A stretch of 64,000 nt of DNA from Nocardioides rotundus. GTDB taxonomy: Bacteria; Actinomycetota; Actinomycetes; Propionibacteriales; Nocardioidaceae. This document shows positions 44,858 to 54,341 of the stretch, piece after piece; within the stretch, counting starts at the first letter, position 1; each line of letters begins with the position of its first letter. Under the pieces are notes generated by a model. That model was not told the origin of the DNA. It ran no database searches and was given only the letters and a program-made list of their open reading frames with translations. The translations under genes and the position numbers were made by a program. The stretch lies in contig NZ_CP082922.1 of assembly GCF_019931675.1 (NCBI RefSeq), positions 2,123,001 through 2,187,000 of the forward strand, written 5' to 3'.

Positions 44858-47170
44858 TCACTCCCGGGTGCGGACCAGCAGCCTCCCGTCGTCCTCCAGC
44901 ACCAGCAGGTCGCCGCCCCGGTCGGTGCGCAGCAGGGTCGCCCCGGTGGCGCCGAGCGGCCGCAGCGTCTCCGGGGCCGGATGGCCGTAGTCGTTGTCCG
45001 CACCGACCGAGGTCAGCACCACCCGGGCACGGAGCCCCAGCAACAGGTCGAGATCCTGGTAGCGGCTGCCGTGGTGCGGTGTCTTGAGCACGTCGGCGCG
45101 CAAGCCGGGATGGCGCCGGAGCAGGTCCGCCTGGGCCGGCGGCTCGATGTCGCCGGTGAGCAGGATGCGGACCCCGCGCACTCGGGCCAGCAGCACCACG
45201 CTCGCGTCGTTGGCCGCGCTCCCCTCGCCGTCGGTGGAGCCCGCCGTTGCCGCCGATCCGCCCTCGGGGCCGAGCACCTCCAGGGACACCTCACCGACCT
45301 GCAGCCGCTCCCCCACCGCCGGAGCGCGTACGGCGACCCCGCGGCCCGCGAGCGCGGCCCGCGCCTCGGCGGCCTCGCCGGCCGGCTCGGCGAGCGGGCT
45401 GACCAGCGCCGCCCCCACGTCGTACTCCCCCAGCACACCGGCCAGTCCGCCCACGTGGTCGGCGTGGAAGTGGCTGAGCACCAGGAGCGGCACGGCACGG
45501 ACGTCCAGCCGGCGCAGGCAGTCGGCGAGCGGCGCGGGCTCCGGACCGGTGTCCACGACGACCACCTGGCCGGGCGCGGCGCGCAGCACGACGGCGTCGC
45601 CCTGCCCGACGTCGCAGGCGGCGACCACCCAGTCCTCCGGCGGCCAGGTGGGGGTCGGGGGCCGGATGAGGACGAGGAGCACCATGAGGCTCAGGCAGGC
45701 GAGCCCGCTGGTTCGGTGCCGGAGCAGCCGCGGGGCGAGGCGCGCCAGGAGGAAGCACAGCCCGCACAGGAACGCGACCGAGACGGGGCCGGTGCCCCAG
45801 GCGATCGACGCCGTGGGCAGCCCCGCGCCCAGGTCGGCGACCAGCGCGATCCAACCGACGCACCACCCCGCACCGATGCCGACCACGGAGGCCAGCCAGG
45901 GCCAGACCAGGCCCACCAGTCCGCCGACCAGGCCGAGCACGGTGGCGGGACCCACCGCGGGTGCGGCCAGCAGATTGGCGGCGACGGCGACCAGGCTGAC
46001 CTCGCCGGAGAGGACCGCGACCACGGGCGTACAGGCCAGCTGCGCGGCCGCCGGAACCGCCACCGCCTCGGCCAGCCAGCGCGGCATCCAGCGCGCCATG
46101 GCGTCGCGCCACGCCGGGGCGAGCAGCAGGATCCCGGCCGTGGCCAGCACCGAGAGCGCAAACCCGGGGCTGACGGCCAGCCACGGGTCGACCAGGAGGA
46201 GGCAGACGACGGCCACGCCCAGGCCGCGGGTGCCACGGCGCAGACCGTTGCGCCCCATCCCGACCAGCCCCACCGTGCCCATCGCGGCCGCCCGCACCAC
46301 GCTCGGCTCGGTGCGTGCGAGCAGGATGAACCCGACGATCCCGGCCGCCCCCACGACATGCAGCCACCTCCCGCGCACCCCGCACCAGCGGGCGAGCACG
46401 AGCAGGAAGCCGACCAGCAGGGTCAGGTTCGTCCCGCTGACGGCCAGCAGGTGCGTGAGGCCGGTGGTGCGGAAGTCGGTCGCCAGCTCCTCGCCGACCC
46501 GGCTGTCGTCCCCCACCACCAGCGCGGGCACGAGGGCTCGCTGGGCGGCCGGTCGGCCGTCGACGCTCTCGCGCAGGGAGGCGCGTACGGCGGCCGCGGC
46601 GCGCCACCACACGTCCGGCCGCGCCACGGTCTCCGCCGGCCCCCGGGCGAGCACCAGGGCGGTCGCATCGCCGTCGGCGGGCGCCAGCCGACCGGCCAGC
46701 GCCACGCTCTCCCCCAACTCGAGGCCGGACCAGCCGGGGTCGGCGAGCACCACGACCGGGGTGCGCACCCGCCAGGAGCGGCCCCGCCCGTGCACCTCGC
46801 GCAGGGTGCCGCGCACCACGACCAGGTCGGCGTAGGTCCCCGTGACCCGGCGCGGATCGGAGGTGATCGTGAGGGTCCCGCGGATCGTCGCCTCGTCCCT
46901 CGCCAGCGCGGCGACCGGCCCGGACTCGCTCCGGGCGACCTGCAGCCCGGCCACCGTCGCGGCTCCGGCCGCCGCGACCAGGACAGCGAGCACGGTCGCG
47001 GCACCGCGCCCGCGTCGTACCGCCCAGAACAGGGCCAGCAGCAGGGGCACGGCGAGCAGTGGGGCTGCCCAGGGCGGTCCCTGGAGCACCGCCAGGGCGG
47101 CGAGCCACGCGGCCGCTCCCAGGGCCGGCATCCGGAGGTCCGCCGCGGCGTCCGCGTCCTCCGGGCGCAC
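44858..47170 (-). CDS. comEC: ComEC/Rec2 DNA-uptake channel
   Basis: 770 aa. Several membrane helices with the competence core (TTGLTHLLAVSGTNLTLLVG) and a C-terminal metallo-beta-lactamase-like domain with SHFHADHVGG, TPHHGSRYQD and LTGDIEPPAQ. It should carry single-stranded DNA across the membrane. GTG 47170 lies 3 nt after the comEA stop. Confidence 0.93.
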   Translation of the reverse strand: MRPEDADAAADLRMPALGAAAWLAALAVLQGPPWAAPLLAVPLLLALFWAVRRGRGAATVLAVLVAAAGAATVAGLQVARSESGPVAALARDEATIRGTLTITSDPRRVTGTYADLVVVRGTLREVHGRGRSWRVRTPVVVLADPGWSGLELGESVALAGRLAPADGDATALVLARGPAETVARPDVWWRAAAAVRASLRESVDGRPAAQRALVPALVVGDDSRVGEELATDFRTTGLTHLLAVSGTNLTLLVGFLLVLARWCGVRGRWLHVVGAAGIVGFILLARTEPSVVRAAAMGTVGLVGMGRNGLRRGTRGLGVAVVCLLLVDPWLAVSPGFALSVLATAGILLLAPAWRDAMARWMPRWLAEAVAVPAAAQLACTPVVAVLSGEVSLVAVAANLLAAPAVGPATVLGLVGGLVGLVWPWLASVVGIGAGWCVGWIALVADLGAGLPTASIAWGTGPVSVAFLCGLCFLLARLAPRLLRHRTSGLACLSLMVLLVLIRPPTPTWPPEDWVVAACDVGQGDAVVLRAAPGQVVVVDTGPEPAPLADCLRRLDVRAVPLLVLSHFHADHVGGLAGVLGEYDVGAALVSPLAEPAGEAAEARAALAGRGVAVRAPAVGERLQVGEVSLEVLGPEGGSAATAGSTDGEGSAANDASVVLLARVRGVRILLTGDIEPPAQADLLRRHPGLRADVLKTPHHGSRYQDLDLLLGLRARVVLTSVGADNDYGHPAPETLRPLGATGATLLRTDRGGDLLVLEDDGRLLVRTRE

Positions 47171-47173
47171 GGG

Positions 47174-48094
47174 TCAGACGGTGACATGCGGTGCGATGGT
47201 GGCCAGCGTCTTCTCCCCGATCCCGTCGACCTCCAAGAGCTCCTCGACCGCGGTGAAGCCGCCGTTCTCCGTGCGCCAGGCGATGATCGCCTCGGCGGTC
47301 ACCGGCCCCACCTCCGGCAGCTCCTCCAGTTGGGTCGCGTCGGCCGTGTTGAGGTTGACCAGCTCGCCGGCGGACCCCGATGGGGTGCTGCCCGGAGCCG
47401 TCGCCGCGGAGGCGGCCACCCCCGGAGCCGGCTGGATCCCCACGAGGATCTGCTCGCCGTCGACGAGCACGCGGGCCAGGTTGAGCGAGGTCAGCGACAC
47501 CCCCGGCCGCGTCCCTCCGGCACGCTCCAGCGCATCGGCGACCCGAGAGCCGGGCGGCAGGACCACGATGCCGGGCCGGCGCACCTTGCCCGCGACGTCG
47601 ACCACGACCTCGGAGGCGCCGTCAGCCACACCGGTGGCGCCCGGAGTGGCCGTCCCGGACACCGGTGCGGTGGGCGCAGCCGCGGAGGGCGCCCCTTCGG
47701 GCGCGGGCGGCGACGCGGACGCAGCCGCCGGCGCGCTCCGCACGGCCAACGGGGCCACCTCGGTCCCGTCGGCCCGCACCACCCACCAGGCGGTGACGGC
47801 GACCCCCACGGCGACGAGCACCGCCACGACGGCGAGGTGGGCCGGCTGGACGCCGACCCGGCCGCGCAGGCCCTCGGGCAGCAACGCGCGCGCCCGTGGC
47901 TCCTCGCGCCGCGAGGCATGGCGGCCCGGCACAGGCAGCGGACGAGGGGCCGGCGCATCGTCACGGGGGCGCCACGGGTCCTCCGGCGCGTCGACGGGGC
48001 CCGCGGCCTCCAGGCCCTCCGCCGCGCGCACGGCCTCGAGCTCCGCCGTGAGCTGGGCCAGCCGCCGGGCGGCCGCATCGGACTGGGTTCGCAT
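47174..48094 (-). CDS. comEA: ComEA-like DNA-binding competence protein
   Basis: 306 aa. Cytosolic N-terminus, one membrane helix (about 90-112), a Pro/Ala/Ser linker, a SLBB-type segment (VVVDVAGKVRRPGIVVLPPG) and a C-terminal double helix-hairpin-helix (LNTADATQLEELPEVGPVTA; VDGIGEKTLATI). ATG 48094 is chosen over 48112 because a TACGTT box (48102-48107) ends 7 nt upstream. Works with ComEC. Confidence 0.9.
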   Translation of the reverse strand: MRTQSDAAARRLAQLTAELEAVRAAEGLEAAGPVDAPEDPWRPRDDAPAPRPLPVPGRHASRREEPRARALLPEGLRGRVGVQPAHLAVVAVLVAVGVAVTAWWVVRADGTEVAPLAVRSAPAAASASPPAPEGAPSAAAPTAPVSGTATPGATGVADGASEVVVDVAGKVRRPGIVVLPPGSRVADALERAGGTRPGVSLTSLNLARVLVDGEQILVGIQPAPGVAASAATAPGSTPSGSAGELVNLNTADATQLEELPEVGPVTAEAIIAWRTENGGFTAVEELLEVDGIGEKTLATIAPHVTV

Positions 48095-48166
48095 GCCCAC
48101 GAACGTAGGCATCCGCGCGGTCCACCGACAGGCCCCCGGCGGGCGCCTGTGGATAACCGGGCCGGC

Positions 48167-49042
48167 TCAGCCGGCTGTGGACAACGACGCGACCCGCGGG
48201 GCGACGCAGACCGCGACCATCCCCGGTCCCACGTGCGCGCCGAGCGCTGCCCCGAGCTCCCCGCACCACACCGGTCGGCCCTCGAGCTGCTCGGCCAGGC
48301 GCTCGGAGAGGTCGTCGCGCAGCTGCTCGGCACGTGCCTGGCTGGCCAGGTGGAGCACGCACACGTCCACGGTCTGATCGCCCGAGGCCTCCGCGGCCAG
48401 CTCCTCGATCCGCGCGAGGGCCTTGCCGGCCGTGCGCACCTTCTCCTTGGTCTGCACGCGGCCGTCGAGGATCTCCAGCAGCGGCTTCACCGCCAACGCG
48501 CCGCCGACCAGGGCCGCCGCGGCCCCGATCCGGCCGCCGCGGCGCAGGTACTCCAACGTGTCGACGTAGAACAGCGACGTCGCGGCATCCGCCCGCTCCC
48601 GCGCCGCTCGCGCCACCACGTCGGCGGGCTCGCCGGCCGCGGCATGCTCGGCCGCCGTGAGGGCGGCGTACCCCGTGGCGATGCCGACCTGGCGCGTGTC
48701 CACCACGGTCACCGGCAGCGGCGCGTCCTTCGCGGCGAGCTGCGCGGCCTCGAGCGTGCCGCTCATCTCCGAGGAGAGATGCACCGCCACGACCGCGTCG
48801 TAGCCCTCCGCCGCCAACCGCTCGAAGGTCTCGGCGAAGCGTTGAGGCGCCGGCCGCGAAGTGGAGACCGGGACGAACTCGCGCAGCGCCTCGGCCACGG
48901 CCTCCGGCGTCGCGCTCTCCTCGGTCTCGTCGTAGGTGTCCGCGCCGATCACCACCTGCAACGGCACCACGACGATGCCGTGCTCCTCCGCGACCTCGTC
49001 GGGCAGGTTGGCAGAGGAGTCGGTGACGACGGCGACAGGCAC
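48167..49042 (-). CDS. DegV-family fatty-acid-binding protein
   Basis: 291 aa. N-terminal VVTDSSANLPDE and the SRPAPQRFAETFE loop (Ser/Thr fatty-acid carboxylate site) then HLSSEMSGT and EYLRRGGRIG are DegV signatures. DegV proteins feed exogenous fatty acids to FakA kinases; no fakA is visible here. A TAGCCT box (49050-49055) 7 nt before the GTG suggests a leaderless message. Confidence 0.88.
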   Translation of the reverse strand: MPVAVVTDSSANLPDEVAEEHGIVVVPLQVVIGADTYDETEESATPEAVAEALREFVPVSTSRPAPQRFAETFERLAAEGYDAVVAVHLSSEMSGTLEAAQLAAKDAPLPVTVVDTRQVGIATGYAALTAAEHAAAGEPADVVARAARERADAATSLFYVDTLEYLRRGGRIGAAAALVGGALAVKPLLEILDGRVQTKEKVRTAGKALARIEELAAEASGDQTVDVCVLHLASQARAEQLRDDLSERLAEQLEGRPVWCGELGAALGAHVGPGMVAVCVAPRVASLSTAG

Positions 49043-49089
49043 GTCGGGCAGGCTACCCGGCCACCCTCGTCACGGCATGCGACGCTCGC

Positions 49090-49182
49090 GCTCGTACCTC
49101 GCTCTCGCGCCTCAGACGACGAGTTCGATGGTCGCTTCGGCCCGACCCGCTCGTACCTCGCTCTCGGGCCTCAGACGACGAG
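49090..49182. repeat. Duplicated 34-bp segment at the leuS 3' end
   Basis: The 34 bp at 49149-49182, which include the leuS stop codon, recur at 49090-49123 with one mismatch (offset 59 bp), downstream of leuS. Confidence 0.85.
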
Positions 49183-51666
49183 ATTCACCAGCTTCGGGGC
49201 CCGCACGATCACCTTCCGCACCTCCGCACCGTCCAGCGCGCGCTGGACGTCCGGGGAGGCGAGGGCGGCGGCCTCCAGCTCGGCCTCGGAGATGTCCGGG
49301 GCGACCTCCAGCCGGGCCCGCACCTTGCCGCGCACCTGGACCACGCAGGTCACCGACTCCTGCACCAGCAGGGACTCGTCGACCTCGGGCCAGCCGGTGC
49401 GCGCGATGGTGGGCTCGTGGCCCAGCCGCTCCCACATCTCCTCCGCGGTGTACGGCGCGACCAGCGACAGCAGGATCGCGACCGCCTCGGCCGCCTCCCG
49501 CACCGCCGGGTCCGCGGGGCCCACACCGGAGTCGATCGCCTTGCGAGTGGCGTTCACCAGCTCCATCACCCGCGCCACCATCACGTTGAAGCGGTAGCTC
49601 TCCACCAGGGTGGCCGCATCCGCGACCGTCCGGTGGGTGACCCGGCGCAGCTCCACGTCGCCCTCGGCGGGGTCGGCGCCCGGCTCGGAGGTCACGTCGC
49701 CCGACAGTCGCCACGCCCGCTGCAGGAAGCGCAGCGACCCGGACGGCGAGACGTCGGCCCAGTCGATGTCGTCCTCCGGCGGGCCGGCGAAGACCAGGGT
49801 CAGCCGGACGGCGTCCACGCCGTACGTCGCGAGCTGCTCCCCCAGGCTGACGCCGTTGCCCTTGGACTTCGACATCTTGGCGCCCTCGTTGATCACCACG
49901 CCCTGGTTGAGCTGCGCCGACCACGGCTCGCGGAAGTCGACCAGCCCCATGTCGGCCAGCACCTTGGTGAAGAACCGACCGTAGAGCAGGTGCAGCACCG
50001 CGTGCTCGACACCGCCGACGTAGATGTCGCACGGCATCCAGGCGTTCGCCTTCGCCGGGTCGAAGGCCTGGGTGTTGTCGTTCGGCGAGACGAAGCGGAA
50101 CATGTACCACGAGGAGTCCACGAAGGTGTCCATCGTGTCGGAGTCCCGCTTGGCCGGGCCGCCGCACTGCGGGCAGTCGACGTTGACCCACTCCTCGGCG
50201 GCGGCCAGCGGTGAGACGCCCTTGGGCTTGAGGTCCGCGCCGCGCAGCGCCGGCAGCTCCACCGGCAGCTGATCCTCCGGCACGGGCACCTCGCCGCACG
50301 TCGGGCAGTGCACGACCGGGATCGGCACGCCCCAGTAGCGCTGGCGGCTCAGCAGCCAGTCGCGCAGCCGGAAGTTCACCGCGCCGGTGCCCCGGTCGGC
50401 GGACTCCAGGAACTCGATGGTCGCGCGCTTGGCCTCGTCGACGCCCAGCCCGTTGATGTCCAGGGGCGCGTCGATGCCCGCGGCGGGCGAGTTGATCGCC
50501 GGCCCCTCGCCGGCGTAGGCGTCGCCGTCGAAGTCGGCCGGCGGCTCCGTGGTCCGCACGATCGGCAGCCCCATCGCGGTCGCGAACTCCCAGTCGCGCT
50601 GGTCGCCGCCGGGCACGCCCATCACCGCGCCGGTGCCGTAGTCGGCCAGCACGTAGTCGGTCGCCCACACCGGGATCCGCTCGCCGGTGACGGGGTTGGT
50701 CGCCTGCACGCCCAGGTCCACGCCGGTCTTGGGCCGGTCGCTGGCCAGCCGCTCGATCTCGGTCTCCTTGCGGATCTCGTCGCGGTATGCCTCGAACGCC
50801 GGCCGCTGCTCGTCGGTCACCAGCTCGGCGGCCAGCGCCGAGTCGACCGCGACCACCATGAACGTCGTACCGAAGATGGTGTCCGGGCGGGTGGTGTAGA
50901 CGGTGATCGGCTCCTCGCGCCCCTCGATCTCGAACCGGACGTGCGCGCCCTCGGAGCGGCCGATCCAGTTGCGCTGGGCGGTGATCACCCGGTCCGGCCA
51001 GGTCGGGGCCAGCTCGTCCAGCCCGTCCAGCAGCTCCTGGGCGTACTCGGTGATCCGGAAGTACCACTGGGTCAGCTCGCGCTTGGTCACCTCCGCGCCG
51101 CAGCGCTCGCAGTGCCCGTCGACGACCTGCTCGTTGGCCAGCACCGTCTGGTCCACCGGGCACCAGTTGACCGGCGAGTTCTTCCGGTAGGCCAGCCCGC
51201 GCTCGCGGAACTTCAGGAACAGCCACTGCGTCCAGCGGTAGTACTCCGGGTCGGAGGTGTGCAGCCTGCGCGACCAGTCGAAGGAGACGGCGTACTTCTT
51301 GAACGACTCGTACTGCGTCTCGATGTTGGCATAGGTGTACGTCGCGGGGTGCTCGTCGTTGCGGATCGCGGCGTTCTCCGCGGGCAGACCGAAGGAGTCC
51401 CAACCCATGGGGTTGAGCACCTCGAAGCCGCGGTGCCACCAGTAGCGCGCGATCACGTCGTGCAGGGCCGTCACCTCGGCATGGCCCATGTGCAGGTCGC
51501 CGCTGGGGTAGGGGAACATCGTGAGGGCGTAGCGCTTCTCCCGCGGCGAGTCGTCGTCCGCGCGGAAGGGCTGCAGCTCGTCCCAGACCGGCTGCCACTT
51601 GGCCTCGACGGCGTGCACGTCGTAGGACGCCGCCGCCTCGGTCGCCGGGGTCGCCTGCTCGGTCAT
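49171..51666 (-). CDS. leuS: Leucyl-tRNA synthetase
   Basis: 831 aa class Ia synthetase. Class motifs [10 protein letters not shown] and AKMSKSKGN, the CP1 editing region ([16 protein letters not shown]), a zinc-ribbon pair (CPVDQ..CERCG) and the C-terminal extension ending [13 protein letters not shown] are present. Its leader (51667-51804) contains a small Leu-rich open frame followed by a T-tailed hairpin, so expression is probably attenuated by charged tRNA-Leu supply. Confidence 0.96.
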   Translation of the reverse strand: MTEQATPATEAAASYDVHAVEAKWQPVWDELQPFRADDDSPREKRYALTMFPYPSGDLHMGHAEVTALHDVIARYWWHRGFEVLNPMGWDSFGLPAENAAIRNDEHPATYTYANIETQYESFKKYAVSFDWSRRLHTSDPEYYRWTQWLFLKFRERGLAYRKNSPVNWCPVDQTVLANEQVVDGHCERCGAEVTKRELTQWYFRITEYAQELLDGLDELAPTWPDRVITAQRNWIGRSEGAHVRFEIEGREEPITVYTTRPDTIFGTTFMVVAVDSALAAELVTDEQRPAFEAYRDEIRKETEIERLASDRPKTGVDLGVQATNPVTGERIPVWATDYVLADYGTGAVMGVPGGDQRDWEFATAMGLPIVRTTEPPADFDGDAYAGEGPAINSPAAGIDAPLDINGLGVDEAKRATIEFLESADRGTGAVNFRLRDWLLSRQRYWGVPIPVVHCPTCGEVPVPEDQLPVELPALRGADLKPKGVSPLAAAEEWVNVDCPQCGGPAKRDSDTMDTFVDSSWYMFRFVSPNDNTQAFDPAKANAWMPCDIYVGGVEHAVLHLLYGRFFTKVLADMGLVDFREPWSAQLNQGVVINEGAKMSKSKGNGVSLGEQLATYGVDAVRLTLVFAGPPEDDIDWADVSPSGSLRFLQRAWRLSGDVTSEPGADPAEGDVELRRVTHRTVADAATLVESYRFNVMVARVMELVNATRKAIDSGVGPADPAVREAAEAVAILLSLVAPYTAEEMWERLGHEPTIARTGWPEVDESLLVQESVTCVVQVRGKVRARLEVAPDISEAELEAAALASPDVQRALDGAEVRKVIVRAPKLVNLVV

Positions 51667-51714
51667 CTCGTGTTCTCCTGCGTCGTGCCGGTGGGGTGAT
51701 GCGTCTCGGACATG

Positions 51715-51738
51715 AAAAAGCCCCTCGCAGGGAGGGGC
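51715..51738 (-). terminator. Attenuator hairpin in the leuS leader
   Basis: GCCCCTC-CCTGC-GAGGGGC, perfect 7-bp stem, 5-nt loop, followed by TTTTT, 49 nt before the leuS start codon. One of very few T-tailed hairpins in the window and placed upstream of, not after, a gene. Confidence 0.75.
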
Positions 51739-51756
51739 GGCCGCGCGACGTGGACG

Positions 51757-51792
51757 TCAGCGCGGCTGGGGAAGAAGCAGCGTCCGGAACAC
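51757..51792 (-). CDS. leuS leader peptide (11 aa)
   Basis: Small open frame V-F-R-T-L-L-L-P-Q-P-R with codons CTG CTT CTT for three successive leucines. CTT is rare in this genome's style. The GTG lies 6 nt after a TAGGAT box, so it would be translated from the very 5' end of the transcript. Its stop falls inside a strong hairpin (GCCGCGC...GCGCGGC) that precedes the terminator hairpin, the geometry of ribosome-mediated attenuation. Confidence 0.6.
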   Translation of the reverse strand: MFRTLLLPQPR

Positions 51793-51798
51793 GAGGTC

Positions 51799-51804
51799 AT
51801 CCTA
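51799..51804 (-). promoter_or_regulatory. leuS leader -10 box
   Basis: TAGGAT on the minus strand, 6 nt before the leader-peptide GTG; the -35 is weak. Confidence 0.55.
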
Positions 51805-51878
51805 GCCCACGGAGCGAGGATGCCACCCTCCCCGCCCGCGGCGATCACTCAGCCCGCACTCAGCCGGCGTGGCAGACC

Positions 51879-52355
51879 TCAACGCACCATGCGCGGGGTC
51901 AGCGGCGGGTCCCACCACTCGCCGTTGCTGGCCTTGATCGCGCCGATCAGGTGCAGGACGAACGCCACGATCGGCGCGGCGATCATGACCAGGAGGCCGA
52001 GCCCGAGCAGCAGGATCAGCGGGAGGGAGAGGATCAGCCAGAACAGCATGGTCAGCTGCACGTTGAGCGAGTTGGCCGCGTGGGCGCGCACGAACGGGCC
52101 CCGGTCCTTGTAGACCAGGTAGACGACGAGCGAGGCGACGAAGCCCAGGAGGCCCATGGACAGCACCATCGCGGCGATCGCGATGAGGTGGCTGAGCATG
52201 CCCCAGGTGCGCTCCTCGCTCGGCGACATGGTCGGCTGGGCATAGCCGCCGTACGGCTGGTCGTAGGGCTGTTGCCCGTAGGACGGGTAGCCGTAGGACG
52301 AGGATCCGTACGGCTCGCGGTAGGGCGACTCCGGGTCGTAGTCGTACTGGCTCAT
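51879..52355 (-). CDS. DUF4870 membrane protein
   Basis: 158 aa. Residues 1-45 are a Tyr/Gly/Pro/Ser-rich low-complexity arm (repeated YG, PY), followed by three membrane segments with the DUF4870 motif ERTWGMLSHLIAI and YKDRGPFVRAHAANSLN. Function unknown. ATG 52355 has a strong GAGGAGGAG about 6 nt upstream; longer upstream frames are not supported. Confidence 0.87.
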   Translation of the reverse strand: MSQYDYDPESPYREPYGSSSYGYPSYGQQPYDQPYGGYAQPTMSPSEERTWGMLSHLIAIAAMVLSMGLLGFVASLVVYLVYKDRGPFVRAHAANSLNVQLTMLFWLILSLPLILLLGLGLLVMIAAPIVAFVLHLIGAIKASNGEWWDPPLTPRMVR

Positions 52356-52563
52356 GATCGCTCCTCCTCGATCCGCAGCCCCCTGCTGCGGTGATGTCCA
52401 CTCAACCATGCCGAGCGGCGATTTCCTCCCGTTCCGGGGGTCGCTCAGGGTCGAGTCAGGGTCGCCTGCCGGGAACACCGGCCATCGACTCCCCAACACT
52501 CGTTTGACGGTGGTGCCACGTGTCCTCCACACTCTCCCCAACAGTTCTTTGGGAGGGTGGTCG

Positions 52564-53103
52564 ATGAGCGAGCGGAACGAGGCCGATCGGTCGATGCTGC
52601 GCATGCGGGCGGTGGCGCATCCGCTGCGGCTGCAGATCCTCTCGCTGCTCACCAGCGAGGCACTCAGCGCCGCCGACGTGGCCCGGCGGCTGGAGATCAC
52701 CCACGCCAACGCCTCCTACCACCTGCGCCGGCTGCTGGAGGCCGGCGAGGTCGAGGTGGAGTCCGAGAGCAAGGTGCGCGGCGGCGTGGCCAAGCGCTAC
52801 CGGTACACCGACTTCGACGTCCGCAGCCCGTCGCCGAGCGCCGGGGCCCCCGACCTCGCCGCATGGGCGCAGGCGGCACACAGCGAGGTGCTCCGCCGGA
52901 GCGCCCACTACCGCCGTCCGGGCGGTCGCGCCCACGCCTCCGATCTCGAGGCGTGGGTCTCCACCGAGGCCTGGGAGGAGTACGTCGACCTGCTCAACCG
53001 GGCGATGGCGCGCCTGCACGAGCAGGCCCGGCCGGCGGGGACCGAGGGCACGGTGCACATCAGCGCCACCGTCACCGCGTTCGAGATGGGGGACGACGCG
53101 TGA
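52564..53103 (+). CDS. ArsR-family winged-helix regulator
   Basis: 179 aa. HTH in residues about 10-80 (MRAVAHPLRLQILSLLTSEA; ITHANASYHLRRLLEAGEV), no metal-binding Cys motif. GGGAGG precedes ATG 52564. The GTGA overlap with the MFS gene makes a regulator-exporter operon, probably autoregulated; a weak inverted repeat CCCAA-N7-TTGGG lies at 52537-52553. The 208-bp gap to the DUF4870 gene holds only this promoter region. Confidence 0.87.
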   Translation: MSERNEADRSMLRMRAVAHPLRLQILSLLTSEALSAADVARRLEITHANASYHLRRLLEAGEVEVESESKVRGGVAKRYRYTDFDVRSPSPSAGAPDLAAWAQAAHSEVLRRSAHYRRPGGRAHASDLEAWVSTEAWEEYVDLLNRAMARLHEQARPAGTEGTVHISATVTAFEMGDDA

Positions 53104-54332
53104 CCTGGTCCTCGGCCCTGGCCCCGCTGCGCGAGGCCGGCTTCGCGTGGTACTTCGCCTCCCGGTTCGTCAACACCCTCGGGGTGATGATGGCCAGCAT
53201 CGCGCTCACCTTCGCGGTGCTCGACCTGCCCGGCGCGACCGCCACCGACCTCGGCCTGGTGCTCGCCGCGCGCACCCTGCCGATGGTGCTGCTGATGCTG
53301 TGGGGCGGGGTGCTCTCCGACCGGCTCCCGCGGACCCTGGTGCTGCAGGTCTCCAACCTCGCCAGCGCCCTCTCCCAGGGCCTGATCGCGGCTCTGGTGC
53401 TCACCGGGCGGGCCGAGCTGTGGTCGCTGGCCGCCCTGGCCGCCGTCCAGGGCGCCGTCTCGGCCGCCGGGATGCCGGCGATGGCGAGCGTCGTGGTCCA
53501 GCTGGTGCCCCGCAGCCAGCTCCAGCCGGCCAACACCCTGCTCTCCCTGAGCCGCAACGGGCTCACCGTCCTGGGCCCCACCGTCGGCGCACTCATCGTG
53601 GTGGCCCTCGGCCCGGGGTGGGCACTGGCCATCGACGCGGGCACGTGGCTGGTCTCCGCGCTGCTGCTGGTCCCGGTGCGCTTGCCCGCCCGCGAGCGCG
53701 GGGCGACCACGAGCATGGTCGCGGAGCTGCGCGAGGGCTGGACCTTCTTCCGCACCACCGGCTGGCTGTGGACCGTCGTGCTGGCCTTCGGCGCGCTCAA
53801 CGCGATCCACGCCGGCGCCTTCCTCACCCTCGGCCCGGTGGTCGCCGAGGACACGATCGGGCGCCAGGGGTGGGGCTACGTCCTCTCCGCCGAGGCCCTC
53901 GGGCTGGTGGCGATGGGCGTCGTGCTGCTGCGCGTCCGGCTGGAGCGACCGCTGCTGTGGGGCATGGCCTGCATCGCCGCGGCGGGGCTGCCGATCCTGA
54001 TCCTCGGCCTCGACCCGAGGCTGGCCGTCCTCGTCGTCACCGCGTTCGTCGCGGGTGCCGGGATCGAGGTCTTCAGCCTGGGCTGGAACCTGGCGATGCA
54101 GGAGAACGTCGACGAGCAGATGCTCTCCCGGGTCTTCTCCTACGACTACCTCGGCTCGATCATCGCGATCCCGCTCGGCCAGATCGCCTACGGTCCGCTG
54201 GGCGAGTGGCTCGGGATGGCGCCGGTGCTGGTCGCCTCCGGCGTCGCCTACGCCGCGATCTGCCTCCTGGTGCTGTGCTCCCGCTCGGTGCGCACGCTCC
54301 CCCGCCGCGACCTCGCCGACGTCGCTGGCTAG
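53100..54332 (+). CDS. MFS exporter
   Basis: 410 aa, about twelve membrane helices, of the MFS_3/enterobactin-exporter-like group (ASRFVNTLGVMMASIALTFA; GGVLSDRLPRTLVLQVSNLA). Coupled to the ArsR-like gene by a 4-nt overlap. Substrate unknown. Confidence 0.86.
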   Translation: MTWSSALAPLREAGFAWYFASRFVNTLGVMMASIALTFAVLDLPGATATDLGLVLAARTLPMVLLMLWGGVLSDRLPRTLVLQVSNLASALSQGLIAALVLTGRAELWSLAALAAVQGAVSAAGMPAMASVVVQLVPRSQLQPANTLLSLSRNGLTVLGPTVGALIVVALGPGWALAIDAGTWLVSALLLVPVRLPARERGATTSMVAELREGWTFFRTTGWLWTVVLAFGALNAIHAGAFLTLGPVVAEDTIGRQGWGYVLSAEALGLVAMGVVLLRVRLERPLLWGMACIAAAGLPILILGLDPRLAVLVVTAFVAGAGIEVFSLGWNLAMQENVDEQMLSRVFSYDYLGSIIAIPLGQIAYGPLGEWLGMAPVLVASGVAYAAICLLVLCSRSVRTLPRRDLADVAG

Positions 54333-54335
54333 TGT
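54330..54335 (+). promoter_or_regulatory. Leaderless -10 box of SDR gene 1
   Basis: TAGTGT overlapping the MFS stop codon, 6 nt before ATG 54342. Confidence 0.5.
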
Positions 54336-54341
54336 CGGGTC

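Noticed and set aside
49043..49170. Direct repeats after leuS considered as an IS scar
   Set aside because: Better explained as a simple duplication of the leuS end; no inverted ends or target duplication.
43808..49597. 1929-codon open frame opposite holA, comEC, comEA and degV
   Set aside because: Shadow of high-GC genes; no recognisable motif.
49112..51598. Second long frame over leuS
   Set aside because: Out of frame with all synthetase motifs; it survives only by high GC.
51667..51850. T-box riboswitch considered for leuS
   Set aside because: No T-box core sequence is visible; leader peptide plus terminator explains the leader better.
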